Assembly (NCBI GenBank): GCA_046294345.1
Contig: JBKBJT010000006.1
Coordinates: 52,634 to 116,633 of the forward strand
DNA: 64,000 bases
Reading direction: 5' to 3'
DNA from: Ferrovibrio sp046294345
GTDB lineage: Bacteria; Pseudomonadota; Alphaproteobacteria; Ferrovibrionales; Ferrovibrionaceae
Below are positions 16,586 to 25,996 of the stretch, piece by piece; within the stretch, counting starts at the first letter, position 1; the number at the start of each line of letters is the position of its first letter. The notes below the pieces were generated by a model that worked only from the letters and a program-made list of their open reading frames with translations, was not told the origin of the DNA and made no database searches. Made by a program: the position numbers and the translations under genes.

Positions 16586-16605
16586 TTTCAGTATCCGAAG
16601 AGGGG

Positions 16606-18702
16606 ATGAGTAGCATGACCACCAATGCCGCCGACAAAGAGGCTTCGGCCATCATCGACCGCGAGAACCCGACCCATGGCCTGACGCAACTGGTCGGCTG
16701 GCACGGGAAGGCGGTGTTCTACATCGCGGTTGCCTTCACCTTCTTCCAGATCGTCACCGCGGCCTTCAGTCCGCTCTCTTCGCAGGTCCTGCGCAGCGTG
16801 CATGTCGGTTTCCTGTTGCTGCTGACCTTCGTGCTGTTCCGCTATCGCCACGGCAAGGCGGGTGACCGCGTGCCCTGGTATGACTGGGCGATCGGCCTGC
16901 TCGGTTTTGCGCTCGCCTTCTATCACTGGGTATTCGAGGCCGACCTGATCCTGCGGGCCGGCGATCCCACCCTGACCGATCTGCTCGTGGGCACCATCGT
17001 GGTGGCGCTGGTGGTCGAGGGCGCGCGCCGCATCATGGGCTGGGAACTGCCGCTGATCTGCGCCATCTTCATCCCCTATGCCTTGTTTGGCCGCGAATTG
17101 CCCGGCTTCCTGGTGCATCGCGGTTTCGACATCGAACAGGTGATCGACACGCTGTTCCTGGGCACCGAAGGCATATACGGCACGCCGACCTTCGTTTCGG
17201 CCACCTTCATTTTCCTGTTCATCCTGTTCGGAGCCCTGCTCGAGCGCGCCGGCATGATTCAGCTGTTCAACGATATCGCGCTGGGTACGGTGGGTCATCA
17301 GAAGGGCGGGCCGGCCAAGGTGGCGGTGATCTCCTCGGGCCTGATGGGTACCATCAACGGCTCCGGCGTCGCCAACGTGCTGACCACCGGCCAGTTCACC
17401 ATCAAGCTGATGCAGCGTTTCGGCTACAGCTCCCGCTTTGCCGGGGCGGTGGAGGCGACGGCCTCGATGGGTGGCCAGATCATGCCGCCGGTGATGGGTG
17501 CGGTGGCCTTCATCATGGCGGAAACCATTGGCGTGCCCTATTCGGATATCGCGCTGGCGGCCGTGATTCCGGCATTGCTGTATTTCGGCTCCGCATTCTG
17601 GATGGTGCATCTGGAGGCCGGTCGTCGCAACCTCACCGGCATGCCCAAGGAGGAATGCCCGAACGCATTGGTGGCGATCCGCAAGCAATGGTATCTGCTT
17701 CTGCCGCTCGGTGTGCTGGTCTATCTGCTGTTTTCCGGTTTCACGCCGCTATTCGCCGGCACCATCGGCATGGCGCTGACGGGCATCCTGATTCTCGGCC
17801 AGCAGGCCACGGCGACCACCCGCAGCGTGCTGCTGCGTCTGATCTTCTGGATCGTGCTGGGGCTGGCTGCTGCCGCATTGTACCAGGTGATCGGGCTGCG
17901 CATCGAGGTGGCGGCCATGGTTCTGGTGGCTGCTCTGGTCGTTACCACCTGGTTCATCAAAGGCGGTCTGGAAGCCCAGCGCCTGTTGCTGCACAGCTTC
18001 GCCGATGCGGCCAAGGGGGCGCTCGGCGTCGGCATGGCCTGCGCCCTGGTCGGCATCCTGATCGGTATCATGCAGATGACCGGACTGGCCAACGAGATCG
18101 CCCGCGGCATCCTTGCCGTGGCCGGGGATAATCTTTTGCTGGCGCTGATCATGACCATGGTGGCCTGCCTCATCCTCGGTACCGGCCTGCCGACCATCCC
18201 GAACTACATCATCACCAGTTCGATGGCGGCGCCGGTTCTGCTGGAAATGGGCGTGCCGCTGATCGTCAGCCACATGTTCGTGTTCTATTTCGGCATCATG
18301 GCCGATCTGACGCCGCCGGTGGCGCTGGCCGCCCTGGCCGCATCGTCGATCGCCAAGGAAAGCCACATGAAGATCGCGGTGACGGCGACCAAGATCGGCA
18401 TTGCCGGCTATGTCGTGCCGTTCATGGCTGTCTATACGCCGGCGCTGATGCTGCAGGGCGGCACATGGTTCGACACCGCCTATGTGTTTTGCAAGGCGGT
18501 GATCGCCGTCGCCCTGTGGGGCGGCGCGGCCAGCGCCTGGCTGCTCGGCCCGATGAACTGGCCGGAACGCATCTGGGCCACAGCGGCCGCTTTCCTGTTC
18601 GTGGTAGCTCTGCCGGTCACCGACGAGATCGCCGCCGCGCTGACGGTCAGCTTCCTGGTTTTCCACTGGTGGAAAACCAGGCGGAGCAAGGCGACCGCCT
18701 GA
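16606..18702 (+). CDS. TAXI-TRAP fused permease (small plus large subunits)
   Basis: A 698-residue inner-membrane permease in which the four-helix DctQ-type part (residues about 25-140) is fused to the large DctM-type part. The large part shows the GTVGHQKGGPAKVAVISSGLMG region, SMGGQIMPPVMGAVAF, and the second half repeat LGTGLPTIPNYII with DLTPPVALAALAASSIA. It would drive sodium- or proton-coupled uptake of the ligand bound by the upstream receptor. The ATG at 16606 follows GAGGGGATGAG. The downstream DUF1850 gene begins 13 bases after the stop. Confidence 0.93.
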   Translation: MSSMTTNAADKEASAIIDRENPTHGLTQLVGWHGKAVFYIAVAFTFFQIVTAAFSPLSSQVLRSVHVGFLLLLTFVLFRYRHGKAGDRVPWYDWAIGLLGFALAFYHWVFEADLILRAGDPTLTDLLVGTIVVALVVEGARRIMGWELPLICAIFIPYALFGRELPGFLVHRGFDIEQVIDTLFLGTEGIYGTPTFVSATFIFLFILFGALLERAGMIQLFNDIALGTVGHQKGGPAKVAVISSGLMGTINGSGVANVLTTGQFTIKLMQRFGYSSRFAGAVEATASMGGQIMPPVMGAVAFIMAETIGVPYSDIALAAVIPALLYFGSAFWMVHLEAGRRNLTGMPKEECPNALVAIRKQWYLLLPLGVLVYLLFSGFTPLFAGTIGMALTGILILGQQATATTRSVLLRLIFWIVLGLAAAALYQVIGLRIEVAAMVLVAALVVTTWFIKGGLEAQRLLLHSFADAAKGALGVGMACALVGILIGIMQMTGLANEIARGILAVAGDNLLLALIMTMVACLILGTGLPTIPNYIITSSMAAPVLLEMGVPLIVSHMFVFYFGIMADLTPPVALAALAASSIAKESHMKIAVTATKIGIAGYVVPFMAVYTPALMLQGGTWFDTAYVFCKAVIAVALWGGAASAWLLGPMNWPERIWATAAAFLFVVALPVTDEIAAALTVSFLVFHWWKTRRSKATA

Positions 18703-18715
18703 TGGCGGGTACACG

Positions 18716-19093
18716 ATGACAGGGCTCTGTCTGGCGCTGGGGGCGGCGATTGTCGCGCTCGGCGCCGACATGGCAGAGCTGCGCTGGACCCACAGCGTGC
18801 AGAAGACCGAGTGGCGCGAAACCTGGCGCGCCACGCCTCAGGGATTGCGGCTGGAGCGCGCCGCCGTGCAGGGCAGCGGCGCGGGCATGGAACCGGGCGA
18901 AGGCGCGAAACTTGAACACGGTTTCTGGGTGTGGCGCCCGCAACGCCCGTCGCAGCCAGAAATGATCCTGACCCGCTCCGGCTTCACCGGCAGCGACTGG
19001 CAGATCTGCATTGATGGCGCCTGCCGCGCGGTAGGCAGCTATTTCCCGGGCAGCGCGTCGGATCAGGACGCGAAACTCAAGCCCTGTCCCTAG
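18716..19093 (+). CDS. DUF1850 protein, TAXI-TRAP partner
   Basis: A 125-residue protein with an N-terminal hydrophobic segment, then the DUF1850 core LRWTHSVQKTEWRETW, ERAAVQGSGAGMEPGE and GFWVWRP. DUF1850 proteins regularly sit beside TAXI-TRAP permeases; their role in transport is unknown. Two Cys near the C-terminus (QICIDGACRAV) could form a disulfide if exported. The stop overlaps that of the convergent oxidoreductase gene by four bases. Confidence 0.82.
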   Translation: MTGLCLALGAAIVALGADMAELRWTHSVQKTEWRETWRATPQGLRLERAAVQGSGAGMEPGEGAKLEHGFWVWRPQRPSQPEMILTRSGFTGSDWQICIDGACRAVGSYFPGSASDQDAKLKPCP

Positions 19094-21339
19094 AGGCTGA
19101 CCGGCAGGGCGCGCAGGCGTTTGCCGCTGGCGGCGAAGATCGCGTTGGTCAATGCCGGCGCCACCGGGGGCACGCCGGGTTCGCCGATGCCGCCGGGTGC
19201 GGCGTCGCTGTCCACCAGATGCACCTCGACGGGCGGCGTGTCGGCCATCTGCAGCATGCGATAGGTGTCGAAATTGCCTTCCTGCACCGCGGCATCCTTC
19301 AGGGTGATGCTGCCATGCAGCGCCGCCGTCAGGCCGAAGATGGCGCCGCCGGACAGCTGCGCCTTGACGATGGCGGGATTGACCACCGTGCCGGCATCAG
19401 CGGCGACGGTGATGCGCTCGATGATCAGATTGCCATCGCGGATGTTCACCTGCGCGACCATGGCCACGATGCTGCCGAAGCTTTCATGCAGGGCGATGCC
19501 ACGGCCCTGGCCTTCATTCAATGCCGAGGTCCAGCCGGCCTTCGCGGCGGCCAGTTCCAGCACGCGGCGATGGCGCGGCCGGCTGGCCAGCAAGTGCAGG
19601 CGGTATTCGAGCGAATCCTGTTTCGTGGCATGGGCGGCCTCGTCGATCAGGCTTTCCTTCACGAAGGCAGAATGCGAATGGCCGACCGAACGCCAGAAGC
19701 CGACCGGAACCGGTGTGTCGACGGCGACGTATTTCACCGCCGTGTTGGGGATGGCGTAGGTCCCGTCCAGGCAGCCCTCGATGGCAGTCTCGTCCGGGCC
19801 CAGCCAGGTGGCGGCGGCGAAGATGCGTTTCATGATCGAGGGCGAGGCCAACGCGTGTTTCCACGCCACCAACCGACCCTGCGCATCGAGGCCCAGCTTC
19901 ACCCGGTGCAGGGCGGCGGGGCGATAGAAATCGCGCCGCATGTCCTGCTCGCGCGGCCACATCACCTGCACGGGCTTGCCGGTCACCGCTTTGGCCACGG
20001 TGGCGGCGACGGCGACGAAATCAGCTTCGGCGCGCCGGCCGAAACCGCCGCCCAGATAGGTGGTGTGAATACGCACACGGTCTTCCGACACGCCGGTCAC
20101 CGATGCGGCCGCCTTCTGCGCCATGGTCTGGGCCTGGGTCGGCACCCAGACATCGACGCCATCGGGGCCGATGCGCACGGTGGCGTTCATCGGCTCCATG
20201 GTGGCATGCGCCAGGAAAGGCAGGCGATAATCGGCGCTGATCACGGTGGCCGCCGCGCCCAGGGCTTTGTCGACGTCCCCGGCCTTGTGCGCTTCCTTGC
20301 CTTCGGTGTCGACCATCGCATTGAGGCGGCGCCAGAGCATGGCATCGTCGAAGCCGCCATCCACCTCCGGCCGGGTCCATTGCGCCGTCACGGCATCGCA
20401 GGCCTGCATGGCGCGCCAGGTATTGTCGGCCACCACGGCGAAACCATCGGCCAGCGGCACCACGGCCCGCACGCCCGGCCGGGCCAGCGCGACCCTGTCG
20501 TCGAGCGACTTCAGCGTGGCGCCGAATGCCGGTGCCCAGCGGATGGCGGCGAACAATTGGTCGGGCTCGCGCACATCGAGGCCGAAATCGGCGGCCCCAT
20601 TGATCTTTTCAAACGTATCGACGCGGCGATCATGCCGGCCGATCAGGCGCCAGTCCGCACGCGGTTTCAGCGCGACATCGTCGGGCGCATCCAGCGCGGA
20701 GGCCGCATCGGCCAGCGCGCCATAGCTGAGGCTGCGATTGCTGGATGGATGCCGCACCATGCCGTCGGCCGCCGCGCATTCGGCAGGCGGTACTGCCCAC
20801 CGCTCGGCGGCAGCCTGCACCAGACGCAGCCGGGCCTCGGCCCCGGCGCGGCGCAGGCTGTCGAAGCCGCCGCGGATCGAAGTCGAGCCGCCGGTCACCT
20901 GCTGGCCGATCAGACGGCCAACCTGTTCCAGGCCCCAGAGCGGCAGGCCGCTCAGGCTTTCGGCCTTGCCGCCGCTGAGCATGCTCTTGATCATGTAAAC
21001 GTTGCGATAGGCCTTGTCGGCCGGTGCATTGCGGATGATCACCTTCAGCGGATCGACTTCGAGTTCTTCTGCCAGCAGGGTCGCGAGGCCGGTATGGGCG
21101 CCCTGGCCCATCTCGGAACGGTCGATCAGGAAGGTGATGCGGTCGTCGCGCCCGATATGCAGCCATGCATTGAGGCGGGCGACCAGGGGAACCGATACCG
21201 CGGTCTGGCCCCGCGCCACAGGCGGCAGCGACATACCGATCAGCAAACCGCCCGCTGTCAGCCCGGCGCCGCGCAGCAGGCCGCGACGGGTGGGCGAGAA
21301 TGGGCGGGCGGCACGGTTATCGGAGCGTGCGGAAGGCAT
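19090..21339 (-). CDS. molybdenum hydroxylase large subunit (isoquinoline 1-oxidoreductase beta type), orphan
   Basis: About 749 residues of the xanthine dehydrogenase family, molybdopterin-binding subunit, of the twin-domain IorB/aldehyde dehydrogenase type. A twin-arginine signal (TRRGLLRGAGLTAGG) directs it to the periplasm. Cofactor-site segments include RSEMGQGAHTGLATLLAEEL, AHATMEPMNATVRI, TYLGGGFGRRAEADF and the C-terminal GGIGEPGVPPVAPALTNAI with the catalytic Glu. It would hydroxylate an N-heterocycle or aldehyde with water. The usual partner, a small 2Fe-2S subunit (IorA), is not encoded next to it. The ATG at 21339 is preferred because AGGAG lies six bases upstream of it rather than directly against the earlier ATG. 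Confidence 0.88.
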   Translation of the reverse strand: MPSARSDNRAARPFSPTRRGLLRGAGLTAGGLLIGMSLPPVARGQTAVSVPLVARLNAWLHIGRDDRITFLIDRSEMGQGAHTGLATLLAEELEVDPLKVIIRNAPADKAYRNVYMIKSMLSGGKAESLSGLPLWGLEQVGRLIGQQVTGGSTSIRGGFDSLRRAGAEARLRLVQAAAERWAVPPAECAAADGMVRHPSSNRSLSYGALADAASALDAPDDVALKPRADWRLIGRHDRRVDTFEKINGAADFGLDVREPDQLFAAIRWAPAFGATLKSLDDRVALARPGVRAVVPLADGFAVVADNTWRAMQACDAVTAQWTRPEVDGGFDDAMLWRRLNAMVDTEGKEAHKAGDVDKALGAAATVISADYRLPFLAHATMEPMNATVRIGPDGVDVWVPTQAQTMAQKAAASVTGVSEDRVRIHTTYLGGGFGRRAEADFVAVAATVAKAVTGKPVQVMWPREQDMRRDFYRPAALHRVKLGLDAQGRLVAWKHALASPSIMKRIFAAATWLGPDETAIEGCLDGTYAIPNTAVKYVAVDTPVPVGFWRSVGHSHSAFVKESLIDEAAHATKQDSLEYRLHLLASRPRHRRVLELAAAKAGWTSALNEGQGRGIALHESFGSIVAMVAQVNIRDGNLIIERITVAADAGTVVNPAIVKAQLSGGAIFGLTAALHGSITLKDAAVQEGNFDTYRMLQMADTPPVEVHLVDSDAAPGGIGEPGVPPVAPALTNAIFAASGKRLRALPVSL

Positions 21340-21482
21340 CGGCATCTCCTGGGCGACGGACCAGAGCAGGATACAGGCCGGCCAAGACATACGCAAAGAT
21401 GCAATCTGAAGTCATTGTCGCGGTTGTGTTTCCGTGTCGGCAGGTCTAAGCCGGTGCATCATTCATAACGATCCCGTTCGCC

Positions 21483-22391
21483 ATGTCGTCCCCATCCGCC
21501 AAAGTGGTTACCCGCGGCCAGCGCCTTGCCCTGGCCGGGCTGGTGATCGGCGCGCTTGCCATCGCCTTTTCGCCGATTTTCGTGCGCCTGTCGGAAGTGG
21601 GGCCGACGGCGACCGGCTTCTATCGCACCATCCTGGCCGTGCCGCCGCTCTGGCTGTTCTGGCAGTTCCGGCCGGCCAGCGCCAAAAGCATGGACACGCC
21701 GGGCCTGCCACCGCTGGGCCTGATCCTGATTCCCGGGCTGCTATTCGCCGGCGACCTGTTCTTCTGGCATCTGTCGATCCAGTACACCACGGTGGCCAAT
21801 GCCACGCTGCTGAGCAACTTCGCGCCGGTGATCGTCACGCTGGGGGCCTGGCTGGTGCTGCGCGAGAAGATCACGCCATCCTTCCTGGTCGCCCTGCTGG
21901 TGTCGATCTGTGGCGCGCTGATGCTGGTGGGTGCCAGCTTCCAACTCGGCGGCGATTATGTGTTCGGCGACATGCTGGCCTTCACCACCGCTATTTTCTA
22001 TGGCGCCTACATGATCGCGGTGGCCAAGCTGCGCGGCCGGCACAGCACGCAGCAACTGATGCTGTGGTCCAGTCTGGTCAGCGGCCTGGCCCTGCTGCCG
22101 ATGGTGTGGGTGATGGGCGAGGGTCTGCTGCCGCCGACACTCACCGGCTGGGCCATCCTGTTCGGCCTGGCCTGGCTCAGCCATGCCCTGGGCCAGAGCC
22201 TGATCGCCTATGCGCTGGGCCACCTGCCGGCGTCGTTTTCCTCGCTGGTGGTGCTGATCCAGCCGGTGGCGGCGGCCTTCTTCGGCTGGCTGTGGCTGGG
22301 CGAGGGGCTGCAGCCGCTGCAGGTCGCGGGTGGCGTGGTGGTGCTAGGCGGCATCCTGCTGGCGCGGCGCGCACAGCTCAAGGCCGGCTAG
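21483..22391 (+). CDS. EamA-family (DMT) transporter
   Basis: A 302-residue inner-membrane permease with about ten helices in two EamA repeats: AIAFSPIFVRLSEVGPTATGFYR at the start (shown in part), LLSNFAPVIVTLGAWLVLREK ending repeat one, and SFSSLVVLIQPVAAAFFGWL before the LGEGLQPLQV close of repeat two. Direction is probably export; substrate unknown. It is a different subgroup from the EamA protein at 9205. Its stop overlaps the convergent acetoacetyl-CoA synthetase gene by four bases. Confidence 0.88.
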   Translation: MSSPSAKVVTRGQRLALAGLVIGALAIAFSPIFVRLSEVGPTATGFYRTILAVPPLWLFWQFRPASAKSMDTPGLPPLGLILIPGLLFAGDLFFWHLSIQYTTVANATLLSNFAPVIVTLGAWLVLREKITPSFLVALLVSICGALMLVGASFQLGGDYVFGDMLAFTTAIFYGAYMIAVAKLRGRHSTQQLMLWSSLVSGLALLPMVWVMGEGLLPPTLTGWAILFGLAWLSHALGQSLIAYALGHLPASFSSLVVLIQPVAAAFFGWLWLGEGLQPLQVAGGVVVLGGILLARRAQLKAG

Positions 22392-24373
22392 GCCGCCGAA
22401 CTGGCCGCGCGCTTCGCGGCGAAATCGACGAACCAGCCGAGGCTGCCGGGATTGGCCATGGTGCCCGGATTGGAGACCTTTTCGGCCGGCTGGCCGAGCA
22501 GGATCTTCTTCACCGGGACTTCCAGCTTCTTGCCTGACAACGTGCGGGGCACTTCCGCCACCTGGAAAATGTCATTCGGCACGAAACGCGCCGACACCGC
22601 CTTGCGGATCGCCTGGTTGATGCGATCCTTCAGTGCGGCATCCAGCGTGATGCCGGGGCGCAGCACCACGAATAACGGCATGTAGGAATCGCGGCCCAGA
22701 TATTCGAGGTCGATCACCAGGCTGTCGAGGATTTCCGGCAGTTCCTCCACCGCGCGATAGATTTCCGCTGTACCCAGCCGCAGGCCGTAGCGGTTGATGG
22801 TGGCATCCGAGCGGCCGTAGATCACGGCGCCACCGCGCGGCGTGATCCTGATCCAGTCGCCATGGCGCCAGACGCCGGGATACATGTCGAAATAGCTGTC
22901 GCGATAGCGCTGACCATCCTTGTCGTTCCACAGGAACAGCGGCATCGATGGAATGGGCGAGACGCAGACCAGTTCGCCAACTTCGTTGTCGAGCGGCTTG
23001 CCCTGATCGTCATAGGACTGGATGTCGGCGCCGAGGCAGCGCACCTGCATCTCGCCGGCATAGACCGGCAGCATGACGCAACCGGCAACAAAGGCGCCGG
23101 CGAAATCCGTGCCGCCGGAAATCGAGGTGAGCCAGACATCCTGGCCGAGTTCGCCATAGATCCAGGCGTAGGATTCTTCCGAGAGCGGCGAACCGGTGGA
23201 GCCGACGCTGCGCAGATGCGACAGGTCGGCAATCTGACGTGGCTTAACGCCGGCCTTCTGACAATTGGCGTAGAAGGCGGCACCGGCACCGAAGAAGGTG
23301 GCCTTGGTCTCGCCAACAAAGTGCCAGAGCGTGCTCCAGTCCGGATAACTGGGCGCGCCGTCGTAGATGGCGATGGTGGCGCCGACCAGCAGGCCCGAGA
23401 CCTGGGCGTTCCACATGATCCAGCCGGTGCTGGAATACCAGTGATAGACATCGTCGGGCCCGATGTCGTTATGCAGGGCCATCATCGCCATGATCACCAT
23501 CAGGATGCCGCCATGGCCATGCACGATCGGCTTGGGCAGGCCGGTGGTGCCCGAGGAATAGACCACCCAGAGCGGATGGTCGAAGGGCACGGGTTCGACT
23601 TTCAGTTCGGCCGGTTTGGCAACGATGTCGGCCCAGTTGCCGGTTTGCACATTGGCGGGTGCTGTCTGCGACGTGCTGCCCGGCATCAGGATCAGGTCGC
23701 TCAGGCTGGGCAGGGCTGCGACCATTTCGGCCAGCACGTCGCCCTTGTCGTGATGCTTGCCGTTATAATCGCAGGACGGCACGGCAAACAGCGCCTTAGG
23801 CTCGATCTGGCGAAAACGGTCGAGCACCGCGTTCAGGCCCATATCGGGCGAGCAGACCGACCAGATCGCGCCGATGCTGGCGGTGGCGAGGAAGGCGATG
23901 ATGGTTTCCGGCGTGTTCGGCGCATAGGCCACCACGCGGTCGCCGCGCCCGATGCCGCGGCCGCGCAGATAGGCGGCCATGCTGCCGACTTTTTCATGCA
24001 GTTCGCGCCAGGACATCTGACGTAGCGGCTGCGTCTCCGAGGCATAAAGAATGGCCGGTCGTGCATCGGTTTCGTGCCGCAGAACCTGGTCGACGAAATT
24101 CACCTCGGCGCCAGTGAACCATTCCGCGCCGGGCATCTCGCGTTTGCCCAGGATTTTTGTATAGGGCTTATGCGCCCTGATCTCGAAGTAATCCCACAAC
24201 GAAGCCCAGAAGCCTTCCAGGTCGCTGACCGACCAGCGCCACAATGCGTCGTAATCGGCGAAATCGCGGCCACGTTCGCGCTTCAGCCAGTCCATGTAAT
24301 GGCGCAGCCGGCTGCGGCCGATCCGTTCGGCCGAGGGGGACCATAACAGGGCTGGGGCGTCGCTCGCGCTCAT
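22388..24373 (-). CDS. acetoacetate--CoA ligase
   Basis: A 661-residue adenylate-forming enzyme that activates acetoacetate with ATP and CoA. The length and the N-terminal ACAS-type region (LLWSPSAERIGRSRLRHYMDW) are those of acetoacetyl-CoA synthetases. The AMP-binding P-loop is YSSGTTGLPKPIVHGHGG (about 275-292), followed by YHWYSSTGWIMWN, GDWIRITPRGGAVIYGRSD and the catalytic Lys in LSGKKLEVPVKKIL (about 615). It is the last gene in the minus-strand run that starts with the TRAP importer, which suggests that breakdown of the imported substrate yields acetoacetate. Confidence 0.9.
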   Translation of the reverse strand: MSASDAPALLWSPSAERIGRSRLRHYMDWLKRERGRDFADYDALWRWSVSDLEGFWASLWDYFEIRAHKPYTKILGKREMPGAEWFTGAEVNFVDQVLRHETDARPAILYASETQPLRQMSWRELHEKVGSMAAYLRGRGIGRGDRVVAYAPNTPETIIAFLATASIGAIWSVCSPDMGLNAVLDRFRQIEPKALFAVPSCDYNGKHHDKGDVLAEMVAALPSLSDLILMPGSTSQTAPANVQTGNWADIVAKPAELKVEPVPFDHPLWVVYSSGTTGLPKPIVHGHGGILMVIMAMMALHNDIGPDDVYHWYSSTGWIMWNAQVSGLLVGATIAIYDGAPSYPDWSTLWHFVGETKATFFGAGAAFYANCQKAGVKPRQIADLSHLRSVGSTGSPLSEESYAWIYGELGQDVWLTSISGGTDFAGAFVAGCVMLPVYAGEMQVRCLGADIQSYDDQGKPLDNEVGELVCVSPIPSMPLFLWNDKDGQRYRDSYFDMYPGVWRHGDWIRITPRGGAVIYGRSDATINRYGLRLGTAEIYRAVEELPEILDSLVIDLEYLGRDSYMPLFVVLRPGITLDAALKDRINQAIRKAVSARFVPNDIFQVAEVPRTLSGKKLEVPVKKILLGQPAEKVSNPGTMANPGSLGWFVDFAAKRAASSAA

Positions 24374-24388
24374 GTTTCCTCCGGAGAC

Positions 24389-24967
24389 TTAGGCCTTTTC
24401 GATCAGCTTAGCGATCTCGGGAGAAAATGCACCATCCAGCAGGATGAAAGCCATGCGTGCCGGATTGGTCTCAGACGGGTTTTCCCAGGCATGGTCGGTG
24501 CCACGCTGCACCACCACGTCGCCCGCCTTCAGGTGCGTGCGCGAGCCGTCGTCCAGCACCAGTACGATCTCGCCGAATACCACGATGCCGTAATCCACCG
24601 ATTCCGTGCGGTGCATCATGGGATGCGGGCTGTCGGGTTTCCAGGTCGTGGCATGGGCCGAGCCGACCAGGGCGAAGGCGGCTTCCGCCATCTCGCGCGT
24701 CATCGGTGGGCGTGCTGCCTGTTTCGGCCCGAAATCGACGAAGCGGATGATACTGCCCTGCTTCGGCGGTTCGATCTGCAGCGGGCGGCCGGTCGGGTCG
24801 GCGCTGTTGTCGACGCGTGCCGGGCTGCCGGCGGTGTTCCAGATTTCGTAGAAAGCCACGCCGATCTCGGGTTTTTCCAGGGTCGGCTGCATGGCGGTAT
24901 CCATGGCGACGACGGATTTGCCGTTGGCATCATGGCCGGTGACGATGCGGCGGGGTGTGCGGTTCAT
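24389..24967 (-). CDS. cupin-domain protein
   Basis: A 192-residue protein with a C-terminal cupin barrel: HRTESVDYGIVVFGEIVLVLDDG (metal His and Glu, shown in part), LKAGDVVVQRGTDHAWENPS (third metal His) and the ARMAFILLDG end. Single-domain cupins of this kind act as small metal-dependent isomerases, dioxygenases or as ligand-binding regulators; which applies here is unknown. It starts inside the end of the lactonase gene (ATGA overlap at 24964-24967), so the two are translated together. Confidence 0.8.
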   Translation of the reverse strand: MNRTPRRIVTGHDANGKSVVAMDTAMQPTLEKPEIGVAFYEIWNTAGSPARVDNSADPTGRPLQIEPPKQGSIIRFVDFGPKQAARPPMTREMAEAAFALVGSAHATTWKPDSPHPMMHRTESVDYGIVVFGEIVLVLDDGSRTHLKAGDVVVQRGTDHAWENPSETNPARMAFILLDGAFSPEIAKLIEKA

Positions 24968-25995
24968 GGGCGATCCTTCCAGTGCACCATGGGCAGGCCG
25001 GCAACCGGGCTGCGGAACCACGGGATGTTGGTGCCGAACAGGGTGCCGATATAGGCATTGCGCAGATCGGGGCCACCGAAAGTGACGCTGGCGATCCAGG
25101 GCGTGACGCTGCTGCGGGTCGCCATCATCAGATCGGGCGTGGCCTTGCCGGCCTGGTAGGCGGCTTCAAGGGCTGCAATGGCCTGCGGGTTGCCGTCGTC
25201 GAACAGGGTGAGCATCTCGCCCTCGGGGGTGAGCGCGATCAGCTTCTCGGCCATCACCAGGGTGACCCAGAGATTGCCGTATGAATCGAAGGCGCAGCCA
25301 TCGGGGAAGCCGGCCGGCCCGAAATCGGCGGGACCGAAGACTTCGCGGCTACCCAGGCTGCCGTCGGAGGCGACGCGAAAGCGCGTGATACGGCGGCCGC
25401 AGGTTTCCACCGCGTAGAGATAGTCCTCGCGCGCATCGAAGCGGATTTCGTTGGTGAAATGCAGGCCGTCGGCCACGATGCGCAGGCCGCGCTCGTCGGC
25501 CAGTGCGATGAAGCCATCGTCGATGCCGGGGCGGATGGCGTCCATCCAGTTCCTGATGCGGGTGGAAACGGTGAGCCAGACGCGGTCTTTCGAATCGCGC
25601 AGCACGAAATTGACCTTGCCGATGGGGCGGCCGTCGATGCTGTCATACAGCACGCGGCTGCGGCCCTCGCGGTCCATCACTTCCAGCCGGTCGGTGCCGA
25701 AATTCGAAATCAGGATGTCGCCGTTGCGGGCGAAGGCCAGACCGTTGGGCAATGTGCCTTCGGTGAAGCGTTTGGCCAGGTCGGTCGTGCCGGCGAAGTG
25801 GCTGTCGGCCTGCTGGGCGATCAGGCGCTGACTGCCATCAGCCCCTATGCGCATCACGCCGCCGCGGGCATCGGCCGACCACAGCGTGCCGTCGGCTTCG
25901 GCCAGGATGCATTCCGGCCGCTGCAGATCGTGGCCGATGAAGTTCAGATCGTCACGGGTGAGGTGGAAGCCTTTCAGCGGATTTGCGGGGGGCAT
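24964..25995 (-). CDS. SMP-30/gluconolactonase/LRE family protein (first copy)
   Basis: A calcium- or zinc-dependent six-bladed beta-propeller of about 343 residues, expected to hydrolyse a lactone. Visible blade motifs are RPECILAEADGTLWSADARGG (shown in part; metal Glu), LPNGLAFARNGDILISNFG (metal Asn) and FPDGCAFDSYGNLWVT (metal Asp). The ATG at 25995 is chosen: it starts one base after the TRAP large-permease stop, and the alternative start is a TTG upstream. Lies in the same transcript as the importer and cupin, so its substrate is probably a lactone made from the imported compound. Confidence 0.88.
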   Translation of the reverse strand: MPPANPLKGFHLTRDDLNFIGHDLQRPECILAEADGTLWSADARGGVMRIGADGSQRLIAQQADSHFAGTTDLAKRFTEGTLPNGLAFARNGDILISNFGTDRLEVMDREGRSRVLYDSIDGRPIGKVNFVLRDSKDRVWLTVSTRIRNWMDAIRPGIDDGFIALADERGLRIVADGLHFTNEIRFDAREDYLYAVETCGRRITRFRVASDGSLGSREVFGPADFGPAGFPDGCAFDSYGNLWVTLVMAEKLIALTPEGEMLTLFDDGNPQAIAALEAAYQAGKATPDLMMATRSSVTPWIASVTFGGPDLRNAYIGTLFGTNIPWFRSPVAGLPMVHWKDRP

Positions 25996-25996
25996 G

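Noticed and set aside
19219..21468. A 749-codon plus-strand frame opposite the molybdenum hydroxylase
   Set aside because: His/Gly/Asp-rich shadow with no family features; the minus-strand gene carries Tat and cofactor motifs.
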